DNA from: Phycomyces nitens
Lineage: Eukaryota > Mucoromycota > Mucoromycetes > Mucorales > Phycomycetaceae
NCBI GenBank assembly: GCA_022702545.1
Contig: JAHRBC010000008.1
Coordinates: 372,001-436,000, forward strand
Direction: 5' to 3'
Length of the DNA stretch: 64,000 nucleotides
The notes below the pieces were generated by a model, which was not told the origin of the DNA, made no database searches, and saw nothing but the letters and a program-made list of their open reading frames with translations. Made by a program: the position numbers and the translations under genes. Below, piece by piece: positions 36,119 to 48,700 of the stretch. The first letter of the stretch is position 1. Each line of letters opens with the position of its first letter.

Positions 36119-38193
36119 CTGTGGGAACTTATGAGGGTAAACTTGCTTTAGAGTGTAGAGCTATGAGTCAAAGGTTGAAACTATCGAGTATAGAAGTACA
36201 GTATACATGTTGCTACCGTAAACTGCTAAATGTAAATCACCTAAATACAGGCATAAAACAGAAAGGTGTTGCATATTGGAGGGTGGATGGATACGGATAG
36301 ATGGTATATACAAATAAAGTAAAGTAAAACGAATCGACTGACATATTAATATAATAATTCAACAGAGTAATGAAAAAAACATCCATCCATCATAAAAAAT
36401 AGAGAGTAAATGAGTATAGAAGGGAAAAAAAACGTAAGCAAGAACAGACACCCAGAGCCCCTTTTTTAAAATCACACAGCGTGTGAGATCATCAGAATTT
36501 TTGGTGATGACGCGATCCAGTATATGAATTTTTTTTATTTTATAGAGAATCTGCAATATTTATTACAAAAGTCAGGTCTTTAAAACGGAAAGAAGTTAAA
36601 GTAACTTCTTTTAAGTTGAAGTTTGGTCTTTGTCAGTGTACCGAGTAGACGACAAGACTTTGAACGGCGATCACTTTTTTAGCTTTCAGGTTTTTTTAAA
36701 ACTGGTCCGTGCACTTGTTCAAGCAGGATTGTTTTTTGTACGAACAAGTACAAAATATACTGGCGGATATTAAAATATATTTCCATTTGTAGGATACCTG
36801 ACAATTTCCTCATACTTTTTGGTGATGTTGTGAAGAATTATATCTCGATTGGCATAGCAACCTGTTTATCCGGATCCAATAAAAGCTTGTATGCTAGTAT
36901 GCAACTTTTACTGATGTAAGTATCAATGCTATTTTGATACCAAATCAAAATAAATATATTGATTTATTTCATTTTCAATATTCTTTTATATTTTTTAAAA
37001 TGACCACTCAATCTTTTTACAAAAATTGCCTTGGGAAGATAGTTAATGAAGAAGTTCGATAGGCTGTTGGTTTGTAAAGAGAAGAAAAGGCCGCTATTTA
37101 AAAGAGCCTTTAGTTTTTGAGACACTAGTGGCAATATAATCCAGATGTTCATCACTTAGAAAGGTATCCAAATACGGTCAGTCACTAATAAGAACCGTTC
37201 AAGAAAACCAAAGCTACTGACCCCAGAAAAAAAGACACTTCGTTTTGGTCTTGGAGAGAAATTTGCATCATACTTTAGCTGACTTGCCACATTCAATAAA
37301 CAAAGGAACAGAAAAATTCGTTTATTTAAAGAATATTGGTAGAACTTTTCACTAAGTAAATATTCCTTTATGTGCGGCTCTTGCAAAGTATTTCATGTCT
37401 AATGAACATATCTCTAAACCCTGTGCTTTTACTACGCTGCAAAGAGTTGGGATAAGCAATGGTAAAAGATAATCTGGAATGATGATTTCAAGTTCATTCT
37501 TTATAAGTATGACTGTGGATATATTTGGCGTAAGCCTAGTAAAAAATACTTGCCTAGATACCTTGCTCAAAAAGTGCAACGAAATAGAGGTTTTGTTATA
37601 GTCTGGGAGAGTATCTGGCTAGTGACACGGTTTATTTTATTCACCGGTGTTTGTTGTATCGCTCATCGCAGTGAACTTCGAAGTAGTGATGTATCTGTAG
37701 AAATTCCCCGAAGTAGTTAAATAGTCTCTTAATCTGTTCTTTATTAAAATGGTCTTTCTACCCGTATCTATTTTCTTGTCACTGAGTTGGACATTTATAC
37801 TACATAACCAACCCACCATGTGTCACTAGGAGTAGTTGAGTTACTTGTTGTGGTAGATGGAAGTATTAATGCCAAAAATCATATACAAGTTTTGGAAAAT
37901 GATTTCTTGCCATTTTACAGGAATCTTCATGGTCTTTATACCCTTTACTACATGGTTAAAGATACAAGATTTTTTCATCTTTAAAAGTTAATTGTAAATA
38001 AATTCAATTTAATAGTAATTTATTTGGGAGTTTATTAAAAGTATATTGTAAATACTCTTTGAATACCATGTTTATAGAATTATATATATATATGTATGTA
38101 TGTATTAATATTAATATCAAGGCGAATAAATAAAAGTAGGAGTACAATGCCCAGAAACAGTTTTCTGATTTTTTGAATCAAAATTGATATAAA
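36119..38193. other. Gene-poor stretch with unidentified minus-strand remnants
   Basis: Between 36.96 and 37.82 kb several adjacent minus-strand frames (for example TPNISTVILIKNELEIIIPD and SLDMKYFARAAHKG) look like broken coding sequence. No family is recognisable. An AT run lies at 38082-38105. Confidence 0.4.
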
Positions 38194-41100
38194 TTATACA
38201 ACAATTTCCACACGAGTCATTGGTTTTAGGAAGCGTCTTTTGAGCATCTTGTACACTTCTCCAAGTGCAATGTAAAACAGAGTCAGACCAATATCCAGTC
38301 CCCATTCCCATGTTATTGCCAGCATTCTAAATCCCTTTACTGCAACTGCTGGAATGTAGATAAAAAGGAGAAGACAGATAATATCAAATATCACGGTGCC
38401 GATAATGGCCTTGGACTTGAGTGTCTTTTGCAAGCCAGCCTTGTTCCACTCCTGATCGCGATAACTTCGGCAATGGATCATAATTACAATAGCGATAAAT
38501 GTTACCGTCACAACTAATGATGAACGGCCACGATAGAGGGAATCGCATGCACCCTCTATATATTGAGAATCACAGTTCACTCCACCAACCCCATTTCCAA
38601 CAACGTATAGAGGCACAAAGAAAGCAATCGTAAAACAAATGGCGGCTGATTGTCCATATACCAAAGTATCCAAAATAATCTCTCGGTTGAATATGCTCTC
38701 TTTAGGTGGTCTTGGAGGCTCAAGCATGATGGTCTTGGAAGCTGGCTGAACACTAAGGGCACTGGCTGGTGGAGTAACCCCCACATACAAAAAAAGCATT
38801 GCGATTGTGGATAATGGGGCAATACTCTTGCCCTCTGGATCACGGACTGCCAGGCATACCAGTACTACAACCGCAAGAGAAGACAGCGTAATCCAATAGT
38901 AGAGTAAGAAGCGTTGGACATTCTGGTAAATGCGTCTTCCCTCAGATATTGCTCGGATAATTGTGGCAAAGTTATCGTCGGTCAGAATAATGTCGGACGC
39001 TTGTTTGGCTACATCACTGCCATTCTTTCCCATGGCAATACCAACATCTGCAATACGAAGAGAAGGAGAGTCGTTTACACCGTCTCCAGTCATTGCTGAT
39101 ATATTGTGTCGTCGAGCAGAAGCCTCAATCATCTTGACCTTGGTCTCAGGTGAACAACGGGCTACAACCAGGGGAAGTTCTTCAAGAGCGTCGATCTGTT
39201 CGTTTGTCATGGCATCAAACTGAGTACCTGTCATGACTAGTCGACGGATCGTCTCAGACGACATTGTCTTTTCATTCAAAATATTGATCTCCTTGGCGAT
39301 TGCTGTAGCTGTAATCTCATGATCACCAGTGAGCATATGAACCTTAATACCAGCTTGATGGGCTTCCAAGACAGCTTGACGAGACTCGGGACGTGGGGGA
39401 TCATAGATTCCAGTAAGACCAAGGAAATTAAGCTCGGATTCAACATCTTCTCTTGTGTAAGATCCATTGGTGCTCTTGGCTGAGGAAAGTTTGCGGTATG
39501 CCAGAGTAATGACACGGAGACCCTTTGCAGCCAAAATATCGACAGTCTGAAGGATCTGATTCTTTTCTGGCTCTGATAGATATGTACAGAGAGGAAGGAT
39601 TCTTTCTGTAGCGCCTTTGGTAAATACCACAAGTTCGCCAGTCTGAGGATCACGGTAGATGGTTGACATGCGCTTGATAGTAGAATCAAAGTTGAATTCA
39701 GAAACCAGTTTCCAGCCATCTTCTTCAAGCATAGGCTTTCCCATGTTGAATTTGTGAGCAAAAACTTGGAGAGCAACATCAGTAGGAGCGCCACTTGAAA
39801 TCCACTCATCATTAGTCTCAGCTTCCTCATCCAAATTTGGGGAAACCTTATCACTCATGTCAATTTCTCGGGGATAAATACTCGCCACATTACAAAGCGC
39901 AGAGCACTGGACTAATTTTTTGATGTCAGGAGAAATCCGGGATTTGTCGATGAGTTCGCCATCATTGACCTTTTCATCGCCTTCTCTGTCCTGAACACCC
40001 GAGGTACTGTAGACATCGCCTTCGGGAGAAAGACCATTTGGAGTTACGTAGAAATAGCCTTCTTTAGGTGTCCAGAAGCGAATAACAACCATCTTTGCCA
40101 GAGTAAGAGTGCCGGTTTTATCAGAGAAAATGTTGGTAACAGAACCAAGTGTCTCTAGCACCTTTAGTTTTCGCACAACCGCCTTTTGACTAGTCATTTC
40201 TCTACCACCCATAACCAACGTAACGGTCATGACGGTAGTCAACCCGGCTGGCAAAAGAGAAAGAGCGGCTGTCATGGCATACATGCCAACATCATAATTA
40301 ACCTTGAATTTCACAGAGGCCAAGACGATAATGACTGATATGGCGGAGATGATGAGCAAGGCAATGTACATCTTGTCCATGCTTTTTTGGAGGTGTGTTT
40401 TGTCGTCATCTTTTGACTCATTGAGTTTTTCGGCGACCCTTCCGATTTCTGTACTCATTCCCGTTGCGGTAACAATGGCTCTTCCGCGTCCTTTTGATAC
40501 TACTGTAGAGCTGTAAACCATATTAATACGATCCCCAAGAGGCTCGTCTATTTTCATATAAATAAAGTAATAATAATGATAAGTATTAGTGTGGGTTATG
40601 TAGATCAAGCATAATATAGAACATATTTGCATTTTTTGTTTTGTTTGTGTCCATCTTACCAAGACTGCTCAAGAGAATAAGCTCTTTCTGTACGGGCATG
40701 GATTCACCAGTCAAAAGTGCCTCGTCTACCTCAAGGTTTGAAATATTGACCAATCTTGCATCAGCACCGACAGAATCGCCTTCTTTAATCAACAATATAT
40801 CACCGGGAACAATATCTCTGCTAGGTATAGTTTGCTCTCTACCATCACGAATAACATCAGCCTGGGGGGAAGACAGGTTCCGAAGGGCAGCAAGAGTCTG
40901 TTCGGCAGCGTATTCCTGAGAGAATGTCAGATAGAGGTTGACAATGGCCAAGACAATCAAGAGAGAACCGGTAATATAGTCCTTGAGCACGTAAAAAGCC
41001 ACACCTAGTCCTATAAAGATCCAGTTCATGACATCCACAAACTGTCTCAAAAGAACCTTGATCCACTGTGGACCTTCATTGGATGACAGCTCATTGTGGC

Positions 41101-41230
41101 CGTATTTACGAATGCGCTCGTCTACTTGGTTTGCTGATAGACCATTGGATACTGATGTCTCCAAAAGATCGGCGGTAGACTCGATAGACTTGACATGCCA
41201 ATCACTGGGACTGTCTGGCAAATTAGGCAT
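38194..41230 (-). CDS. ENA-type (P-type IID) cation ATPase, copy 2, intact
   Basis: Intact counterpart of copy 1 in opposite orientation. Exon 1 41230..40660 and exon 2 40547..38194, with a 112-nt intron at the same place, give 974 residues. Complete motif set: LTGESMPVQKE, IFSDKTGTLTLAKMVV, KGATERILPLC, MTGDGVNDSPSLRIADVGIA, with membrane helices before and after and a short tail RFLKPMTRVEIVV. The class is predicted from overall layout: Na+/K+ efflux at the plasma membrane, used in salt and high-pH stress. Compared with copy 1 the protein is nearly identical in exon 1 and in the core (residues about 480-720), but differs clearly around membrane helices 3-4, in the loop after VYST, and over the last 250 residues. 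It is probably the only functional copy. Confidence 0.88.
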
Positions 41231-42715
41231 CGAGATGGAGTAGAAAGATACGAAGAATAAAGTATTACTGATTAGAATTTAGGTGTAGAAGTTTGGTCAA
41301 GTCTTTTATAGCTGTTTTTTGTCTAATTTTTTTTAAAGTTACAAGGATCTATTATATGTATATATAAAACATTCTTTTAGATCTGTTATTGTCAGAGTTT
41401 GAATAGTATCGTATACATTGATATATTTATGTTTGTGCATTTCTCCCTGTTACTATTGTACGCACTGTACGACCCCAGAATTAAATTGAAGATCATAAAA
41501 ACATGCTATAACGATAGTCACGCATAGAGCATACACACTACCCTGTAATCAAACCGTGTTTAACACTCTCGATTCTGTGGATAAAAATTCCTAGACTTCT
41601 TTAACAGTTTGTTTAATATTTAACTATTGTTATTATTACTATTATAATTATTGTAGTTTTTCTAGAAAGTATATTCATGTCAGCTGCGAATTGGTGTCGC
41701 ACTGATTTAAGAGTAAGACTGTACTATTTTGAGAGCCCTGAATCTTTAGAACATCTTGTTCTAGATACGGTAACCTAACCACAGTGATACAAACTATATA
41801 TTTTATAAAAAGCTGGAATATACCATATAGTTCTAAAATCGTCTTTTAGGGCCTATTGCCCCATAAATTTTGTTTTTCCAACTATGCACATTACCATGAA
41901 CACTGAAAAAAATATCTTGTCACAATTAAGCAAGCCTTAATTTCTTAAATATATATATATATATCTTTTGATCTCTAGTAAATGTAGTAAAATTAATGGT
42001 TATTGTTATTGTTATCTCAGACTCAAATCCATGTATTATATTGCTACTGACTCGAGTGATTATCATGTATCAATTATTATTATTATATTATTGAAAAAGC
42101 CATTTCTCTAAACTACGCCAAAAAAGGAGAAAAAAGGAGAAAAATGCCTATTAAAATATATATATAAAAATTATTGTAAATGCTAAATCAAATAAAAGAA
42201 AATTGATAAACAGTGCATAAATTAGACATGGCCAAACATTATACATGGATTGCCATCAGATCTGATTCCTCTACAGTATCTGAAAAGCCTTTAAACTTTT
42301 TTTTTTGATGTTTAAAAGGCAATTATGGAATTCCCAGTGATCATTATTACAAAAAAAAATACTTGCAATATTCATTGTTTCAATGAGAAGCATAAGCCTA
42401 CTATTATATATTTTGTTTAAAAGAGCTCTTGGTTAACCTCGGGTATATATGGAATAACTGAGGTAATTTTTTATAAATATAAAGCATATCATAGTATATT
42501 ACATAATCTTATAAGAGATTATTATTATTATTATTATCCATATCTCAGAAATCTATTATTATGCCCATGCACAGAAATAGGTTGGCAGTGTTTGAATTGT
42601 TCAAGGAAAGTCCGGCATGGACCTTGCAAAAAAAAAACAAATCATTTAAAGAAAATAATAGCTTAAAAATTAAATAAAATCTCTCTAGTACTCTACCATA
42701 AAACACAAAAAGGTT
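41231..42715. other. AT-rich intergenic stretch
   Basis: Upstream region of ENA copy 2. No other gene was recognised. Confidence 0.5.
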
Positions 42716-43048
42716 CTACCTTGAAGGTGTTTTCTGATGATACTTTGGTAAATCACAATTAGGAAATTTTGTAACCCTAAAAACCAAAGGCATAAAGGCT
42801 ACAAAGCTCCCTTGATGATCATTAGTGTATCTAAAGATATATAAAAAAGAATAGTGGGTTGAATACATATGCTTAATGTCAATCAAGGTCATTGCAATGT
42901 CATAAATAAAGAAACACAATTCATCTCTCCCTATAATTTCAAAAGGAAAGTTATATACTTTTGGGAAAAGTATTGGCTCAGATTGCTTAAAAGTATGCGA
43001 TTTCATATTAAGATTTTCCAAGCCAATTGTCCTTTTATATTTGAACAT
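42716..43048 (-). CDS. Unknown 110-residue open frame
   Basis: An ATG-initiated frame without introns in an otherwise stop-rich region. Its last 70 residues (SEPILFPKVYNF, THYSFLYIFRY, NDHQGSFVAFMPL) show a weak resemblance to the RRM-like module of the LINE-ORF1-like proteins in this window (PMPILPSNYE, YGRLLDIDVRF, GQFEGNVIVTMD). It is probably a fragment of that family, or a chance frame. Confidence 0.25.
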   Translation of the reverse strand: MFKYKRTIGLENLNMKSHTFKQSEPILFPKVYNFPFEIIGRDELCFFIYDIAMTLIDIKHMYSTHYSFLYIFRYTNDHQGSFVAFMPLVFRVTKFPNCDLPKYHQKTPSR

Positions 43049-44436
43049 TCTGGTATCAAGGGAGCCAAAGAATGTGTAGAATTTACCTAGCTTTAGTTTT
43101 CAGCAGTAATCAATCAGTCTGCTAAGCACACATTAGAAACAGATGAGCAATAAAAGTTTACTTTTATATAGTCTGGAATTTATCATCCTGGGTCTATGCT
43201 CTTTTAATTGACCAAAATACCTTTATGTTATCCATATTCCTATTAGTTCCAAAGTTTTGTATACCAATATTAAGAACATATTCCAGGAGTCGGTCAAATA
43301 GTCTCTACTATTACTACTAATTTAAGATACTTTTTAATACTTTGCTTGTTTTTCTTGGTTTGTAACTTGCCAGTGTGTGTGATTTAATTTATCTTGTATT
43401 TGATTGATAACCCGGAACCTAGAGCCTTGTAGTATGTTGATTAATTTGAGGCGATCAAACTGAATTATTTACCAGACTTTTTGTAGATACCAGCACAATA
43501 TCTTTCTAGAGTGCTTTTTTGTAATAAATATCTAGTGACACTTTCTAAAAGATTTTTTTTTAAAAAAAATAGTAGTATTTTCTTATTAGTATTTTTATTG
43601 TATAAATATAATTTCTGTCAAAATATTGGTTTGCAAGAATATGTAGTTAAAGCATAAGGTCAATGTAAGCTAGATAAAATAACGATAGTTTTTTTTAGTC
43701 TAAAGAATTGAAACATGAATTCTCGTAATATCTAGCAGTTGTAACGCTCATTACAGAAAAGTATTCTAATGCCCTAGTCAAATCATTTGGATTTGCCAAC
43801 AATACTCTTATAAAAAAATGGGTTAAAGTAAAAGGAAGATTCTCTTATAGTCACTTTATGTATGGGATTTTCCATGACTTGTTGCATATCTACATTCTAG
43901 TTTAATCATATTAAGTATAGAAGTTGTTATCTCAGAGATACAAACAAAGTCTGTTTAACTGAGGTCTGTCTACAAGGAGCCATACATTTATAGATGACTC
44001 AAGAACAACCCAGCCTGAACATTTTCTGCTTGGCATTACGCCAACAGTCCAACCCCTCATTCTAAAGCAGCTGTATACATACAGGAAGCAAAGAAGTACA
44101 GGGAAAGAATATTATGCATCCTCTTGATTAAATATTCTTAAAATCGAAAATGAAGCATGATAGACTATTCATTTTTAATACCAAATATAATTTTATTTTG
44201 TAAAATCATTTTGCAACTGCTCTCGACATGTTTTTAAGCATGATAAATATTATTTTTATGAAAGCAGAGGACACTTTTTTTTATAAAATAGATCTGGGTT
44301 TTGTGATTGTCTAAAACTACTATGGGTTATTCAGTATTAATGATTAGGTATTGTATAGCCAACATCTTTTAATTTTCTTTTCTTTTATTCTTGTTTTACT
44401 GAATAGATAGATGTACATATATAAAGTAATTTAAGC
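43049..44436. other. AT-rich intergenic stretch
   Basis: No gene, RNA or repeat recognised. Confidence 0.5.
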
Positions 44437-45191
44437 TTATCTTTTAAGTACATCAATAAATACCTCTTTTTTGTCATCATCTAAATAAGGTGTCTTTGTG
44501 GGCAGATCCTCATATGTTTCTCCATTAACATTTGTCCTGTCAAGGATAAGAAAGGCCTTTCCTTCAAAGAGTCCGTGATAAAGACCTGTGCAAATCAGCA
44601 CATAAACGACATTTCCATATCTGCCCATGAGCTGGTGTACGTATGGCCTCAATTCGTCTTTTTCGATAATGGGTAGATACGATAATCTTATTTTCAAAAT
44701 ATCTGGCAGGCAATGACTTGTAAACACTGGATATATTACTTTTCCGCTCCTCTTGCCATAAAGAAGTCCGTATTTGGTCAAGATTTCCCTGGGCTTCTCT
44801 GAAGAAAAGGCAAACTCAATACATGGGCTATTTGAATTTCGCATCTCGTTTTCCGAATCAGGTTTACGCATCACTACTCCAAAAGCGTCGTTTGGAAAAG
44901 CATCTGTGATCTTGGAAATGATATTCTTTACATCTAGCGAACGGTCGCATAGACAAAATATAACACCATTTTTTTGCGTTGTTGATTCCCAGCATGTAAA
45001 TGACTATATATTAAATAATTAGCAACATCATCCCAGGGACTTTTAGGAAAGTATACGTTTAAATGGCTTCTATATACTTCTTCGATATTTCTCTCTTCGA
45101 TCGAGTAAATGCCAGGAATATTCGGGATGGCGTCATTGACTTTATTACTATCAACTTCTTTGCTAGAGCCAAAGCCAGGAATATTCTGCAT
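44437..45191 (-). CDS. LINE-ORF1-like RRM-fold protein, intact and spliced (copy B)
   Basis: Paralogue of the 26-kb gene. Exons 45191..45078 and 45003..44437 (74-nt intron, phase 0) give 226 residues. The leader holds IPGFGSSKEVDSNK and NIPGIYSIEERNIEE. Exon 2 starts SFTCWESTTQKNGVIFCLCD, matching KYKCWKRSTEENGVVFCICD of copy A. The RRM-like part has LRPYVHQLMGRYGNVVYVLI and GLFEGKAFLILDR. It also ends (VFIDVLKR) before any zinc knuckle. The two proteins are quite diverged, yet the intron sits at the same codon boundary, and both frames are free of stops. This argues for some selection, or for a spliced element family. Function unknown. Confidence 0.6.
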
Positions 45192-45761
45192 GTTTAATGA
45201 ATAGTAAATAAACAGGTATAAAAAGCTCGTAACCTATCCCAGCCATATATATGTATATTGATAAATCATCATTATTTTATCAGTGGCTTTAACCAATCTA
45301 AACAGTAAAACTTGCATACTGTTTGAGTAATTGTATCGGTAGACAAGATTAGTTGGGTGATAGAGGATCAACAGATACTGACCAAACACTAAACGTTGGC
45401 CTGACCAAGGTTTAGATATTAGTTATGAATCCACAAGACATTTGCATTAGATGGTTGTTAGAGTGCAATTATATAATAAAACAAAATTGATAGATATTGC
45501 TGATTAAATATCACTATATGCTCATCTTATTTACATGGCATTTTTTTGGCACTCTAAATACGATGAAAGCAAACCGACGTTTTTATTGGACCTAGTTTGT
45601 TTTCCTATTCTTTGGCAAGTAAAATATAATATAAAAAAAAAACGAACAAAAATACTTTATAGTTGTAACCTATAGAATTTTTTTTTTACAAAGAACGATA
45701 ACAAAATATAAATAATAGATTTCTTAAAACAAAAAAAAATAATGGGCCTCTATAATCAAAA
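45192..45761. other. Intergenic stretch
   Basis: AT-rich with several poly-A/T tracts near 45.64-45.74 kb, close to the 3' end of the LIM-RhoGAP gene. Confidence 0.5.
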
Positions 45762-48700
45762 CTATGACGAAAGCTCGTGGTGAGATTGTACATGTTGGGA
45801 AGAACTCAAACTGGAATGCAGGTAAGGAGATGGGGAAGATGACTCATCCAAGATATTCTTTGTAATACTCGAAGACCGATGGTATCTGTTCGTCGTTGGA
45901 GTTAGGGATGCTGGTGAGGTTTCGACCAGTGTCTTTCCTGCCATACTGGACGACCGGTGATAATTTGTGATTGGAGTGAGGGATGGCTGGTTCGACATTT
46001 CATGTGGCTTGACATGAGGATGAGGGTTAGGGTGAACGTGCGGGTGTGGGTGCGGGTGCGGATGTGGGTGTGGGGGAGGAAGAGATTGCTGATGTGAGTA
46101 CTGATGTGATGGCGAGGTATATGGGTCAGACAGAGGGTATCGATGCATGTGAGATTGCTGCTGTTGGTGAGAGTAAGTTGGGGTCGATGATGATTGATAC
46201 ATATCGGGTGGCCCATCAAATAATTGTAAATCTGCAGATAGAGATGGAGACGGAGAGGCAATGCTGGGTGCATTTGAAGCATTTGGCGAAGGCTTTTTGT
46301 ATTTCATCATGTTCTCTACCTTTTTCAAAAAGTCTTTTGAAGATATTTCAATTGCTTTACCATCAGCAAGGGTTGGGTCCTCCAAGAATGGCTCTAGCTC
46401 CTCAGGTACCTATTATTAGCATAAATCACTTCATTTAGTACAAACGACCTATAGACCAACAGCAGTAATAGATTGTGTCTTACCAGACAGAAATCCTCGT
46501 GGGTTTCTAAAAGAATTTCAACAGCTCGGATAGCTGAAAATGAGTCGTCTTTGGTAGGGTCCTTTGAGTCAGTTGTCAAGATATTGGGTGCAATTACACG
46601 TGCAAGATTTCCGATATCCATTCGACTACCCGCATCGTTCGATAAATTGGAGAAGGAAGCTGTCCATTTCAAGAACAGACAAAGGATTTCAAATGTGTCT
46701 CGATTGCATCGAGGAAGCATACAACAGGCCAAATGAAGTACGTGCTTTCTTGCAACGGGGTTTTCGATTCCTATGGGCCAGAATTAATTAGCCAATTAAT
46801 TAAGCAATTAAGTAATTAATTATTATTTTTTCATAAAGGCCGTTTGTATTCAACAAGACTTACGTTGAGCACAAGTGAACAGTCCATGAAGCTTAAAGGT
46901 CAGTAATGGGTCTGGCAATTCTCTCAGGAACTTTTTCAAAAGAGCAGCAATTTGAATTGCATTTTCTGAAGTGAGGTCAACATCGTGCGGATGTTTGTCC
47001 AGTTGCTCTGTCAATTCCTTGAGGCGTCTGATATTTCCGTTCTTTCTGAAAACGCCTTCCACTGACATATCTACCACAAATACAGGTTAATGACCATTTT
47101 GGCATGCTTTCATCGCCTACCTTTTTGTCGCATGGCCGTAATGGCATCGTCAATAAAGCCTGCAATCTTGATTGGCGAAGGCCCAACACCAAGATTGGAC
47201 TCTACTCCGGTTCTCTCGGTCAAGACATCTAGAGACACGCCAAAGGTGCCTTCCTCTTTTCCTTTGTTTGGTTTTCTTGCACCACCTGCCCGTATCGAGG
47301 TAAAGAACTTGCCCCAAATAGAAGCCTTTTTGAGCTCAATCATATTGAGTAACTCGCTCAATGTGAAATAGTCCCGCACATATGGCTCAATGTGAACCAC
47401 AGCAACATGGCGAATGATCATATACTGCAGTGCGGAAAGTTCCGAGAGATATTTCCGTGGTCTTCCTTCAGGTGTTGTGTGGTAGGTTCCTTTTAAAATC
47501 GGTGTTGGGCTGGGTAGAAATGAAGAGGGAGATGTAGGGAGTGGGGGTTCGTTTATGCTTGGGAGCGAATTGGCCATGTTTTGTGTTGCAAGTTGAGGAA
47601 GACCGGAAAGCCCGAGACTGCCTTGGGATCCACTGCGCGGCGAATTTGGCGAGCATTGGCCGAGAGGAAGAGGAGTGATATTCTTCTGCTGGTCCAGGCG
47701 ACGAACTAGGCTGTCCAGCCGGGTTGGTGCTGTTCTAAATGGTATCTCGGACTCGCTTGCTTCTTGAATAGGCTTGCTTGTGTTTGCATTTGCATTTGCA
47801 TTTGCATTTCCAACCATTGTCGATCGCTTAGCGGTCTTGAATGATCGAGACATCTTTCTTTCAAGCTTTGCTGTAGGCACCATGTTTGTGTCCGCAATAT
47901 TGGTTGGGTAATGTAGCATTTTCTCGTCTACATATTGGTTTACAACCTGCTGCTTTTCAACAGTATATGTCACAACGTCTTTTCCAAGTGCATCCTTGGG
48001 TGCCTGGATTTTTGTTTTGCTGGAATAGTCCACCGCCGACAATTGCTGATCTGTACAATATGATGGGTAAGACAGCCCTTGATAATTGCTTTTTCCTTCT
48101 CATCTTTAATATTCCTGCAATGTATACCTGTGATTTGCAAAAGACTACACAATCGACTGAGTGCTACTCGAAGAAGAAAGGCATATTGGACAAGTTTTGT
48201 AACATATTCAAATACAAAGCCACCCTCTTTTGTTCCTGAGCAGTGCGAGCATAACACTGACTGTGATGCGGCGCTAAAAAAGGTCGATTCCAGCTGGTCC
48301 GAGAGCGGGCGTTTGCACTGTCGGCATGCAAAGCATTTGATATGCCATCGGAACTGCCCGTACTTCATACACTGGTCTTCGATCGGTAGTTTACATACAT
48401 GGCAGCAGTCCGTAGCCTCTTTGGATCTTATCAACCTCTGGCTGTCTCTGCTGTGTCTTTCCTTTCCAGCGACCTCCATTAGCTTGTCCAGGAGACGAGA
48501 GACGGCTACGGGTTTCCCAATTGTTATGTCCAGACGCAGGGCAGCCGTCAATGCTACTCTGATCAAGATCTTGAGGTAATGGGCAAGACCGGTAATTAAC
48601 GAAAGAAGCTCTTGAGAAATCCCTAGTTTTCTCATCTCTACTTCCTGGGTCTTCCACATGAGGGAAAAAAAGTTGATGATCTTTTTGCAAAGCATTTTTG

